13,427 nt of DNA. It comes from Cryoendolithus antarcticus. Taxonomy: Eukaryota; Ascomycota; Dothideomycetes; Cladosporiales; Cladosporiaceae. The translations under genes and the position numbers were made by a program. The DNA lies in the NCBI GenBank assembly GCA_002077065.1, contig NAJO01000138.1, positions 1-13,427 of the forward strand, in the 5' to 3' direction. The notes beneath the pieces were generated by a model. The model had not been told where the DNA came from. It was given only the letters and a program-made list of their open reading frames with translations, and did no database searches. Below are positions 1 to 8,843 of this stretch, one piece after another (position 1 is the first letter of the stretch; each line of letters starts with the position of its first letter).

Positions 1-677
1 GACTGCCTATGGGGAGGTAACGACATTTCAACCGCAAGGCAGGGAGAAGCGGACACGCTCGTGGACTTTATGAACGAACTGTCCCTACGTAGCCTGCTGC
101 GAAGGGGAACAAAGACATGGCAAAGGCGCAGACATGCATCTACAATCGACCTAGTGCTAGCATCTGAGGAGCTAGCAGCGGCAGTTACACAATGCCAGAT
201 CCATGCAACAGAACATGGCTCTGATCATCGAGCGATTGAGACCAACTTCGACATAACAACCCCGCAACATGTCGCCCAATCGAGGTTCCTATTCAAGAAT
301 GCGCCTTGGCAGTAAGTCAAGGCGCGTATTGCTACAGCTTTAGCAAACGCACCATATACTGGCGATGTCCAGACGCAGACTGACCGACTAATGAAGGCGG
401 TAGGGAATGCGGTAGAGGAGTTGGTCCCAAAAGCAAAGCCGTCGCCGTACGCAAAGCGGTGGTGGACAAAGAACCTAACGCATCTTCGGCGGAGTTACAC
501 CTAATGGAGGAATCAAGCAAGAAGCAGGTGCCGGACTGGGCCTATGCAACAGTCAACTGGAGAAGCAGGCGCAGGAGGCAGCAAAGGAGTACCATGATGC
601 TATTCGAAAGCAGCAACAAACCCACTGGCATGAGTTGTTAGACAACGACGCAAATATTTGGCAAGCAGCTAAGTACC
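1..677 (+). pseudogene. LINE ORF2, endonuclease C-terminus and linker (broken)
   Basis: Frame 1 is open from the first base and reads the end of an apurinic-endonuclease-type domain: a D-x-LWGGND stretch at the start, then STIDLVLAS near 139-165, then GSDHRAIE near 223-246, which holds the conserved Ser-Asp-His of the family. The endonuclease nicks target DNA to prime reverse transcription. A TAA at 313-315 interrupts the frame, and translation resumes in the same frame with family-like residues up to a second TAA at 502-504. Between about 530 and 557 the reading shifts to frame 2, where a Lys/Gln/Glu-rich linker runs toward the reverse transcriptase. A further shift to frame 3 lies near 740-752. 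Domain identity is firm; the exact shift positions are estimates. Confidence 0.85.
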
Positions 678-2339
678 TTGACACTGTTCACGGCAGTGGA
701 TCTAGTCAGATACCATCCCTCCACCGGCAAGATGGATCAACTACTCAGGACAAAGGCCGAGCAATCAACCGAGCTTCTGGCTACTTCCTTCCCACCACTA
801 CCACCGGCTATGGAGGATGAGGGGATACGGCCTGAGAGGGAGCCAGTAGACATGCCCCAACGCACTATGGAGGAAGTCGAGAGATGCGTGTTTGCAGCCA
901 AGCCATGGAAGGCAGCAGGCGACGACGGGCTGCCAGCAATGGTATGGAAGCAGATCTGGCCGGTAGTGAGAAAGAGGGTTCTCCACCTATTTCAGACGTT
1001 AATCGAGACCGGCCAGCTACCGGAGCAATGGAGGACGGCAAAGATCATTCCGTTGAAGAAGCCCGGCAAAGCCGACTACACAATAGCCAAGGCCTGGCGA
1101 CCAATCTCCCTTCTCTGTACCTTGGGAACAACCCTGGAAGCAATCATTGCTGAGAGACTCTCATACGCAGCCGAGACCTATGGGCTCCTACTAACCAACC
1201 ACTTTGCAGCGCGGAAGAAACGGTCGGCAGAACAGGCGCTCATTCTCCTCCAGGAACACATCTACCGGGCATGGCGAAGCAAGAAGGTCCTTAGTACGGT
1301 TAGTTTTGATGTTAAGGGAGCATATAACGGAGTTTGTAAGGAGAGGCTTACCGAGAGGCTCCGGTCCAGAGGCATCCCTACAAAGCTGGTTAGCTGGATC
1401 AAGGCGTTCTGTTCAAATCGCTCTGCGACAGTAACAGTAAACGGCCAAGTATCTACAAGAATTGCTTTGCAGCAGGCAGGCTTACCACAAGGTTCACCAC
1501 TATCGCCAATTCTATTCCTTTTCTTCAACGCGGACCTGGTGCAGCGGCAGATTGATAAGAATGGAGGAACAATTGCATATGTGGACGACTACACTGCATG
1601 GGTCACGGGAACGTCAGCATCCTCCAACCGGCAAGGTATTCAAGATATTGTGAATGAGGCAACAAGCTGGGAGAGGCGAAGTGGAGCTACCTTTGAAGAA
1701 GACAAGACCGCCTTTATCCACTTCACGCGAAGCCCGGCCCGCATTGACAACACGCCAATTACAGGCAAGGGAAAGCAAATTGGACCAGTTGACAACACCA
1801 AGGTCCTAGGTGTGGTAATGGACTCGGCACTCCGGTACAAGCAGCATGTAGCAAGCGCGGCAACAAGAGGCCTGAAAGCAGCTATGGCGCTAAAACGACT
1901 TCGCGGCCTCTCACCAAAACTAGCTCGAAGGCTTTTTGAGGCTACAACTACGCCAACTGTTGACTACGCATCAAGTGTGTGGATGCATACGTGCAACACA
2001 GTCAAGGCAGCCTTCAGCCGGGTACAGAGAATTGGAGCCTAGGCTGTTACAGGCTGCTTTCGCACTGTAGGGACTTTTATTGCAGAGGCGGAAGCAAGTA
2101 TAAGAACAGTCCAAGAGCGACATGACATGAGAGCCGCTAAGCTTTGGATCAACATACGCACACTGCCGCAGTCCAATCCACTGACAAGACTGAATGTGAA
2201 GAGAAAGGTGAGGAGGTTTGTTTCACCCCTACAGAGGATCGCAACTCTGTACCACAACGCAGCAATGGACAGACTAGAAGACATTGGACCCTACACATTG
2301 GCACCTTCCGGTTACAGGCATTCATTGAGCCAGATCTAG
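678..2339 (+). pseudogene. LINE ORF2, reverse transcriptase domain
   Basis: Frame 3 is open from 678 to a TAG at 2040-2042 (454 codons) and continues after it to 2339. It copies element RNA into DNA at the nicked target. Counting from 678, catalytic motif A is SFDVKGAYN with its Asp at residue 211 (1308-1310). Motif B is GLPQGSPLSP at 268-277. Motif C is YVDD with its two Asp at 303-304 (1578-1589). All three catalytic Asp are retained. The thumb follows, and the sequence after the TAG reads on in frame with family-like residues, so the stop replaced a sense codon, probably CAG. The first codon of the open stretch is not a real start, because upstream frame 2 sequence already belongs to the same protein. 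Confidence 0.93.
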
Positions 2340-3408
2340 CCAAGGCACTAAACATAGCAAGATCTACAACAGGCATCCAGATTGTTGTGAGCTCATCTGT
2401 AAGGAACAAGATAGTGGTAATGGGAGGCGCTATCCACGACACACACTCAATCCTTATAACGGCAGGGACAAGTTATACTCAACTACAATTGGTCGACGAA
2501 CAGAACAGAACCCATACACAGCTATCCTGGCAGCAATATTAGACGGCTTGCTACACCTCATCCCACGTCCGCAGAGGCGGCAGATTCATGTCCTTTCTAG
2601 TGATCAAGGCGCACTCCAAGCAATCAGCAATCCAAAACATCAGTCTGGCCAGTCAACCATTATGCAAATCTGCCAAGAAGTGAAGTACCTAAGGGGACGA
2701 GGGAATGTGGTGAGCCTGCACTGGACGCCACATAGCCATGAATTCGAGCTTGGCCAGAAGGCAAAGGTAGCGGCTCAAAAGGCTACAGAGAAGGACTGTG
2801 TACCTCAGGTCCAGCGGAAAACAGCCAAGTCGACGTTGATGAGTGCGCAGAGGAGGAAGAAGAAACCATGCGGACTAGACACCAATACCGGCCAGCACCT
2901 CCGCCGCATAGACACGGGTCTGCCAGGACCCCATACCCGCCTTCTGTACAACTCTTTGAAGCAAAGACAGGCAAGCATCCTAGCACAGCTCCACACTGGC
3001 ATGTCCCGGCTGAACGGATATCTGCACCGCATAAACGCAGCAGAGACAGACCAATGCGCATGTGGACAGGAAAAGGAGACGTTAGAGCACTTTCTCCTAC
3101 GATGCAAGCTATGGGAGACGCAGCGACAGCAGCTACTTCAACTAGCAGAGACAAGACAAGGCAATCTATCGTACCTCCTTAGGGGAAAGACGCGGCTAGA
3201 CAACAAGGACTGGACGCCAAACATGAAGGCAGTGCAAATGAGCATCGATTTCGCAATAAGTACAGGTCGTCTCAACACCGAGATGACTATGCAAAGCACG
3301 CAAGGCACACAATGTACTCAAGGCACAAAAGGCACACAGCGCGCACAAGGCACATAGCGCACACAAGGCACACAACGTACAACCGGGGACAGACATATAG
3401 GGGACTAG
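2290..3408 (+). pseudogene. LINE ORF2, RNase H-like region and C-terminal zinc motif
   Basis: The protein continues in frame 2 from about 2290 to 2450, then in frame 1 to a TAG at 3355-3357, and after that TAG to 3408. The RNase H-like part includes the strand before MGGAI, a short SSDQGAL stretch, and a W-T-P-H...FELGQKAK segment near 2724-2766, as in the RNase H of fungal Tad-type elements. The usual first catalytic Asp is not obvious; the equivalent strand reads VVSSSVRN. A CxC-x8-H-x4-C motif at 3055-3105 is the C-terminal nucleic-acid-binding motif of this family. The end of the protein is a run of Gln-Gly-Thr-like tripeptides coded by a 9-bp tandem repeat. Two frameshifts (about 2285-2320 and 2440-2456) break the region. 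Confidence 0.85.
3301..3372 (+). repeat. 9-bp tandem repeat at the 3' end of the LINE coding region
   Basis: The unit CAAGGCACA occurs at 3301, 3319, 3346 and 3364, with a variant (AAGGCACAC phase) at 3329. Spacing is 18 or 27 bp, all multiples of 9, so the repeat keeps frame and codes tripeptides such as GTQ/STQ. Two units in the same context differ as GGCACACAGCGC versus GGCACATAGCGC. The second creates the TAG at 3355-3357. Confidence 0.85.
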
Positions 3409-3723
3409 CAAGTGGGATACAGCAACCACACCTTGGAAAGACTGACCTAAACAACCGCCTACCTAACCTGCACGCACCCTCGTGCCGACAGCATGTGTTG
3501 CTTCATTTGCCGGTGATAGGGTAATGAACACTTGGAGAAGCGACTTCAAAGATTACGTGCTACTAACTCACGAGCCCCCGCAAACCATAAGTAGAACTAA
3601 GCAGGAGAAGAGAATGGAGGAAGACTAAATGGATGGGCTTACATTAATTCAAGGTGAAAGTTAGGCAGTGATTATGTAATATAGATAGAGCCCTTTAGGT
3701 GCTAGCGCCGGGCGGTATAAACT
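3409..3723 (+). other. LINE 3' untranslated region
   Basis: No coding potential is apparent. The segment lies between the probable original stop of ORF2 (TAG 3406-3408) and the simple-repeat tail, and ends in a GC-rich box followed by GGTATAAA just before the tail. It is assigned as 3' UTR from position alone. Confidence 0.6.
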
Positions 3724-3743
3724 CATTCATTCATTCATTCATC
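3724..3743 (+). repeat. (CATT)4CATC tail marking the LINE 3' end
   Basis: Five tandem 4-bp units (CATT four times, then CATC) follow directly after the end of the 3' UTR. Short simple-repeat tails end many non-LTR elements, so this is taken as the LINE 3' terminus. The matching 5' target duplication is outside the window. Confidence 0.75.
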
Positions 3744-3855
3744 TGTGGAGGATGCTCTGTATAGGACGATTGACGCTTTCGAGGAAAGTCCACTGACGGC
3801 GGACATGAGACGGCTGCCATTGGAGTGAGCCCACCCCGACCGGCAACCTGGATCT

Positions 3856-4680
3856 TTGGTCGTCCACGAAACTCCAACCCGTCTCGTCGTTGCTCGGATC
3901 GTCGCACAAATGCTGACACCGGAGTTCCGCACGTTCTTTCACGATCGCTACATCATATTGCTCTGGATGCTGCCTCATTCATCGCATCTCCTACAGCCTA
4001 CGGACGTCGGCTGTTGTTCACCATTGAAAGTGATGTTTGGAAAGCAGAATCGAGCCTTGATTCAGAAGGCAATTTGTCATGGAACCAAACATAATTTCAT
4101 TGCCTCAGTCCATACGGCAATCGACCTGGCCTTAACCACAAGCAATATTCAAGCCGGCCTTACAGGTACCAGCTTACACCCTCTCAATCTAGAGGCTGTG
4201 TTGTCGCGTCTTGAGCCATTGCCACAAGATAGAGCCGACGACACTCCGCTATGTTCACAACAGTCGAAGCAGCCACGTACACCCCAAAGTACAACAGAAG
4301 TCACTCAGGAGGCTACGCTAATCCAAAGACGCGTTATAAGACACTAGAGCAGCTCACCGGCTCCAATTCTTGAAGCACTTACACAGTTTTGGAAATGCGC
4401 TCAGAGGATGGCTACGGAGGTTACACTACTCCTGTCTCAGATCGTGGCTTTACAACAAGCTGATAACATCCCGCAACGTCGCAAGACGCGGAAGAGGAAG
4501 CCAACAGAGGCTGATCATGCTATACCCGTTCTTGAGGCATAGGCTATCACAACTGCGCAGAGTACTACCGCTGAGGTGCAGATAGAGGAGGACATGCCAA
4601 AACGCTCGAGTGAGGCACCGAAGTGTAGTCGGTGTGGGATACAAGGTCATACCATAAGAACGTGTCGGGCTATAGTATAG
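3856..4680 (+). pseudogene. pogo-type transposase, C-terminal part with zinc knuckle (element B)
   Basis: DDE-family transposase remnant in frame 1. Near the start, the region equivalent to the LILD-x-HGSH segment of element A is disturbed by two close frameshifts around 3885-3915, after which PEFRTF resumes in frame. The motif PHSSHLLQPTDVG holds the third catalytic Asp at 4003-4005. Premature TAG codons lie at 4345-4347 and 4540-4542; element A has CAA and CAG at these places. A Leu/Gln-rich, probably coiled-coil stretch follows, then a CCHC zinc knuckle, C-x2-C-x4-H-x4-C, at 4624-4665, and the natural stop TAG at 4678-4680. It would have cut and joined transposon ends; this copy is dead. 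Confidence 0.87.
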
Positions 4681-4761
4681 ATATCAATGAATCGACAGCT
4701 TCAATTTGATGTCAATATAGCAGGCATTTGTTGAGATACTGGTGTTTGAGCACGAAGTTGA

Positions 4762-4812
4762 GATAAAATTAGGACCACGCCTCCAAACGGACCACGCCCC
4801 CGACAATGACGT
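4762..4812 (+). repeat. Right terminal inverted repeat of element B
   Basis: The last 51 bp align to the right terminal repeat of element A, including two copies of GGACCACGC at 4772-4780 and 4789-4797, 17 bp apart. The element ends ...TGACGT followed by TA, the expected target duplication of the pogo/Tc1 group. The left partner is absent. Confidence 0.8.
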
Positions 4813-6107
4813 TAGTCAATTTCCAGCTGGTTTCGTACATCTCTGAATTCCCGCCGAGCCTGTTGAAGTTCCTCTTCAGCGGCCGTAAGTTTTCCTGTCT
4901 CTTCCTTAGCAACCTCCAATTTTGACTTTGCTTCTTCAGCCTGTCGACGTGTTGCTTCAGCTTGTCTTACTAGCTCTTCCGCTTCCTTGAACTTTTGCTC
5001 AGCAAGATTTGCGAGCTCTGTGACATTGGGGAGCTTGTTGCGACAACTCGTAATATCAAGCTCTAAACTTTCACACTTGCGCTTCAAGCCTCGTGCCGCC
5101 ACGACAAGTCTTCCAAGTCGGGTCTCTGGTGCCTCCTCTAGCGAAGCAGTATTGCCGTGTAAGACGTCGTTGTCTTCTTCCCTCCTGGCCGTATTCTGCT
5201 GTTGCTCTAATGGTATACGCGGCATACTCTGCACAGTAGAGGGTTGATCGGCTTCAGTATGTACATCTCCGTTGTCGCCCAAGCTATCCGATTCACCATT
5301 GTGAGGGATTTTTCTGACCGTACGTGCTTCTGGCGACGCCATGGCAGCGCCAAGCGGGGACGAGACATACTCTGCCCCTTTCCGCTTATGAGCTGCGTCA
5401 TCATGCAGTTGGAGCAGTACAGACGCAGCCGATGTATCCATTGGCATTCGACTGTTTGGCACCGGGGCTGGTGCTGCTAGCGTGTTACCTCTGGAATGTC
5501 CGCCATTGCCCCCGCTACTGATGGAAAGCTCACTCGTTGATGCGTTACTCGTCTGCGGACCACGCAACCCTGTCTGGGCCTCCTCAAGCCGAGGCAGCGC
5601 CCAAATGTATCCCAATCCTTTTGATGCGTCCTTGTACTTCCACAGTCTTGCTGGCGACTTATTCGCGAACACACTGCATGTATTCTGAATCTTGGATTTC
5701 ACTCTTTCTTCTCCTTGCTCCGAAATAAGATCTTGACGATGAAGTTTGATCCAATCAATGATCTCGGACGACTTTAGTCCATCGGAATTGGCTTCGAGTG
5801 CATCGCAGACGATATCAAAGTAGTCGGGTTGCAATGGCTGGCGAGAGGGGGTTGATCTTGCAGTTTGGCTTGCTCTGGAATACGTTGCGTCCGGGGCCCG
5901 GGTGATCAGCTGCGCCAGCGTCGCTGCGTGGCCTAGCAGATGTGAGGACTGCAGTGGTGTAAGATCCGTAGAATCTGCGAATGTACTGCGCAGATCTGAG
6001 GTTCCATCTGATGCTGTAAGCCTAGTCAGTCTGAGGTCTCGCTCAACCCCGTCTCTGTGCTTACTAGAGTTCTGTATGAAGGTTCCATGCGAAGTAGATT
6101 CGTGCAT
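4812..6107 (-). CDS. Unnamed winged-helix / coiled-coil protein (probable DNA-binding), intact reading frame
   Basis: An uninterrupted minus-strand frame of 431 codons from ATG at 6107 to TAA at 4812-4814; the frame stays open to 6249 upstream but without an earlier ATG. Residues about 94-172 resemble a fork-head-like winged helix: a YFDIV helix, an SEIIDWI helix, a KSKIQNT recognition-helix region, and an ending GLGYIWALP like the G-K-G-x-Y-W-x-L-x-P ending of fork-head domains. A Ser/Gly/Pro-rich, probably disordered middle follows. Residues about 341-431 are rich in Glu, Lys, Ala and Arg with heptad-like spacing and should form a long coiled coil, suggesting a dimer. I do not recognise a named family. 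The stop codon overlaps the end of element B, so the C-terminus may be shortened. No intron is evident. A role in transcription is an inference. Confidence 0.68.
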   Translation of the reverse strand: MHESTSHGTFIQNSSKHRDGVERDLRLTRLTASDGTSDLRSTFADSTDLTPLQSSHLLGHAATLAQLITRAPDATYSRASQTARSTPSRQPLQPDYFDIVCDALEANSDGLKSSEIIDWIKLHRQDLISEQGEERVKSKIQNTCSVFANKSPARLWKYKDASKGLGYIWALPRLEEAQTGLRGPQTSNASTSELSISSGGNGGHSRGNTLAAPAPVPNSRMPMDTSAASVLLQLHDDAAHKRKGAEYVSSPLGAAMASPEARTVRKIPHNGESDSLGDNGDVHTEADQPSTVQSMPRIPLEQQQNTARREEDNDVLHGNTASLEEAPETRLGRLVVAARGLKRKCESLELDITSCRNKLPNVTELANLAEQKFKEAEELVRQAEATRRQAEEAKSKLEVAKEETGKLTAAEEELQQARREFRDVRNQLEID

Positions 6108-6248
6108 CACGCCACGTATGATATTGATGGTCAAAGATGGTGGCTCCGGTGAATTACGGCAAGAATGTAGTTGAGGCAATGAGGGCAAAGCTGACACCGA
6201 GCAAACGCCTGTCCATACCTCTGCTTGTACAGCACACACAAAGTTTTT

Positions 6249-6779
6249 CTATACGTCATCCCCATACGGTCCGCCAAGCCAACCGTCACAAATAAAGTTA
6301 GGGAATGGGAGCAAGTAAGCGATGTTCAGTTGAGTCAGGCCCACGCGCCATAACCTCGCAGTTGCAGCGCAAGGTACACTTGTGAATCCAGAAAGAGATG
6401 GTGGTTCTCCAGCAATAAACATGACACCTAGAATCAAGACGAAACGCCGGAAAATTGGCAAACATAGACGTTTGCTGTACCGATTTGACGGTCTCCAAGC
6501 GGGAAACAATCCTAGCCGTCGTGATGCGACAGGTGCGCAATATTCACGTTGCAGGAGCCGAGTAGACGAAAGAGACCTTACGACGGAGTCGTCCGAAGTC
6601 CGATATCTTGGGATTGCACCGGAACACGCCAGGACTACGACGGGCGATCTTCTACGCTTCTGTATATGCGTGCGTATATGCGTAGACCTCACTTACGATA
6701 ACAGTTTCCGGCGACATTACTGGAGCCAAATCTGTGACATGTACGCGAAAGATACTTTCGAGGCCTAGTAATGCGCTTT
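6249..6779. other. Gene-poor stretch between the winged-helix gene and the dynamin pseudogene
   Basis: Two overlapping open frames exist here, 147 codons on the minus strand and 128 on the plus strand. Neither shows a recognisable domain, and both are Arg-rich in a way that suits chance translation. The right-hand part may hold eroded C-terminal dynamin sequence (a PVMSPETV-like segment near 6700), but this is weak. Confidence 0.4.
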
Positions 6780-8310
6780 CTGAGCAACCCCACAGACTTA
6801 TGCGACCAGCTGTAGGACTCCACATTGACGTCTTCGCTCTCTTGAAGTGTGTCCATCAACCTTACCAAACCCACTTCGTATAACCCTCGACTTGACCGAA
6901 AAACCTGTTGCAAGGACGTCTCTAGTACCACACGTCGCCGACCAGCTTGTATCCTCTGGACATTACTGATGAGATAATAATTGGACGTGATCGGATGGCC
7001 AGCGAGATAAGGTCTGAGCAAGTCCTCGATTTTTGCATTGACTTGTCGGCCAAGATCTAAAATGGTCCGATAGACCAGAGTAGAAATTACATCGACTGTG
7101 TCGTCGCTAGCGACGTGCTCGAGTATTCTACGCGCTATCCGACCGACACTTTGGAGAATACTATCTCTTGTACGGGTAACGTAACCTCGCCAAGGCTAGC
7201 ATTGCTCTCTAAAGAACTCGCCAATAATCAGCGGGTTGACTGTTCCAAGAAGCTCACAGCGTCTGCTTGCTCGCATCTGCTCCTTGACCGAGTAGACGTA
7301 AGCAATTCGACTGATCACAGTGACCTGACCGTCAACGCTGGCATCCCGGTGGTCGGCTTCGACTATACGAAGCGCTTGGCCTTGCTCACGCAGCATCTCG
7401 GAAAAGTCCTGCAGGTCATTCTGGACCACCGCCCGTAGGCGTCCTTGATAGCCTTCTTCTGTCTTGGCAGAGCCGAAATTTACGTTGTTCTTTCCGTCGA
7501 CAGCGTCTTACATGAGGACGGAAAATTGCCAGCTCACTCGTCGCAGGTAACGTCGTTGATCATCCGGCGTGGTACGGGACTCACCCGGCTGTTTGATCCG
7601 AGGCTGACATGCATGAATCCCGGTGACGACGTCCAAATGTAGACTTGGTAAATGCTATGAGATCTGATCGTTGATGATGTTACTAAGCAGAGGCTTGAGA
7701 GACTGTATGCCAACCGTGCTGGAGCTCAATGATGCCCATGCACCCGATGCGAAGAACCGGGACTCTTGTTGCTCGCGAACTGCTGATGGAACGTTGCTTC
7801 TTCGAAGATTCGGTTCTTCAGTACATTCCAACCTAGTCGGAAGTTGACGTCCTTATTCTGTGCCATCGCAATGTACACTGCTTCACTATCCGAACCTTTG
7901 GACAGAGTGTCAGACTTCGTGATGAGGCCTAGCGTACGGATTTCCTTCGGATCTAGCTCCCTCCCATAGTGAGTCACTTCTTGAAGAGCAAAATCAGTCT
8001 TCGCCGACACCATGGCCAGGATGATACCACGCTGTTCTTCTACATAACCTCACACCATTTGTTGGACAATTGGAGCCGACTGATCTTTGTTGCCCGCTTA
8101 AAAGAGAGGCAAATCGACGAGGGCAAGGTGCGGCTGCTCTTTGCCCTGCAGCTCTATTCGAAGGACGTCAAAACTGAACACCCGTGCTCCGGACAGACCC
8201 ATTACGCTACGCTTACGGGTGTGGCATCGTCAGAGTGTTAAAGTTACCTCCTCCGTGGGCAAGATTACTTCGATCCGAGTCGTCGTTTCGTACAATAGAG
8301 GAACCCGTGC
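6780..8310 (-). pseudogene. Dynamin-like GTPase pseudogene, 5'-truncated
   Basis: Minus-strand remains of a dynamin-superfamily GTPase, the Mx/Vps1-like kind common in ascomycetes. From about 8310 down to 7790 one frame carries the GTPase domain: VLRIEL, HLALVDLP (G3 region, but the usual DLPG is altered), RGIILAMVSAK, then TLGLITKSD (G4, T-K-x-D) and QNKDVNFRLGW. The P-loop and N-terminus are not found. A 1-nt deletion near 7787 moves the stalk to another frame: FFASGAWASL, then GTVNPLIIGEFFREQ and HPITSNYYL, and a weak effector-domain-like end. Stops interrupt several places, including LF*AGN, MV*GY, QIS*HL and LM*DAV. Dynamins bind GTP and remodel membranes; this copy cannot. Identification is firm, exact ends are not. 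Confidence 0.85.
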
Positions 8311-8843
8311 TGAAAGGGTTATCCGGGTGTTGCCATGCCGTGCAAATCAATTGTGTGTATCGTTTGGCAAGATTCGAGGAACTGGAGTATCAGAGCTGGC
8401 CGGAGGAATGCATTCCAGAAAAGCTCAAATTTAACGATGTCGGTACCTTCTATTTCAGAATCCCGCGGTGGATTCTGAAAACAGTGAAGGCAACCGGTGA
8501 AGAACTGCGCTCCAAAGTGGTGAGCCTGACAGCTTCCACGACCCTCAAGCCAGCTATTACCAGTCCTAAATCGAATGATGTAAGCCGTTCATCAGAATTA
8601 CTGGCCGTGGAGCAACGAGAGGACAGAAGTGAATATCAAACCCTGTTTCGGGCTACGACAGAGTATGAGACGCACCAGGCGTTGGGCCATATTGGAGATA
8701 GCCCTGAAAAAGGTCACGGCCTGGACCGGAAAGCCAAGGATCTGCAGAGCAGTCATCAACCGCCGATTTCGCAGTCACAGGTCAAGAAGCAGCCGCAGAT
8801 CAAGGCAAAACCACAGAGCAAAGAATCGCAGATCAGCAATTGA
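8184..8843 (+). other. Open frame of 219 codons without an ATG, unknown
   Basis: A plus-strand frame open from 8184 to a TGA at 8841-8843. It has no ATG codon at all, so it cannot be a complete gene as it stands. Its first 40 or so codons are antisense to the dynamin pseudogene and are probably a shadow. The rest contains a TFYFRIPRWILKTV segment and ends in a Lys/Gln/Ser-rich, low-complexity tail. It could be a surviving exon or gene fragment, or chance. No family is recognised. Confidence 0.25.

Larger units (their letters stand above)
1..3743 (+). mobile_element. Tad1-like LINE (non-LTR retrotransposon), 5' end outside window, degenerate
   Basis: A non-LTR retrotransposon on the + strand, cut by the left edge of the window. 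In order it shows the C-terminal end of an APE-type endonuclease, a linker, a reverse transcriptase, an RNase H-like region, a Cys/His zinc motif, a 3' UTR and a short (CATT)n tail. This domain order (EN-RT-RNase H-zinc motif) is that of the fungal Tad1 group within the I superfamily. The coding frame goes from frame 1 to 2 to 3 to 2 to 1 through at least four frameshifts and carries several in-frame stops, so this copy cannot make its protein. The 5' UTR, any ORF1 and the 5' target duplication are not visible. Confidence 0.93.
3856..4812 (+). mobile_element. Fot1/pogo-type DNA transposon, 3' half (element B)
   Basis: The 3' part of a Tc1/mariner-superfamily (pogo/Fot1 group) transposon on the + strand. 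It contains the last third of the transposase, a 3' UTR and a right terminal repeat ending at 4812, followed by the dinucleotide TA (4813-4814). The right end aligns without gaps to the right end of element A (12550-12600), with the same GGACC-CG doublet. The left half, including the other terminal repeat and the first catalytic residues, is missing. The LINE tail lies about 110 bp upstream. The interval 3744-3855 does not align to element A by eye and is unassigned. Confidence 0.85.

Noticed and set aside
3301..3372. CRISPR-like array
   Set aside because: Units are 9 bp without unique spacers and lie in frame at the end of the LINE coding region.
3724..3743. Independent microsatellite
   Set aside because: It sits exactly at the end of the LINE 3' UTR and is better explained as the element's simple-repeat tail.
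3731..3978. Minus-strand open frames of 62-79 codons
   Set aside because: They overlap one another in different frames, span the LINE tail and the start of element B, and match no family.
4987..5688. Several plus-strand open frames of 60-90 codons
   Set aside because: They are antisense to the intact minus-strand winged-helix gene and show no domain of their own.
6249..6768. 147-codon minus and 128-codon plus open frames as genes
   Set aside because: They overlap, are Arg-rich like chance translations, and have no recognisable motif; the minus one starts in eroded dynamin sequence.
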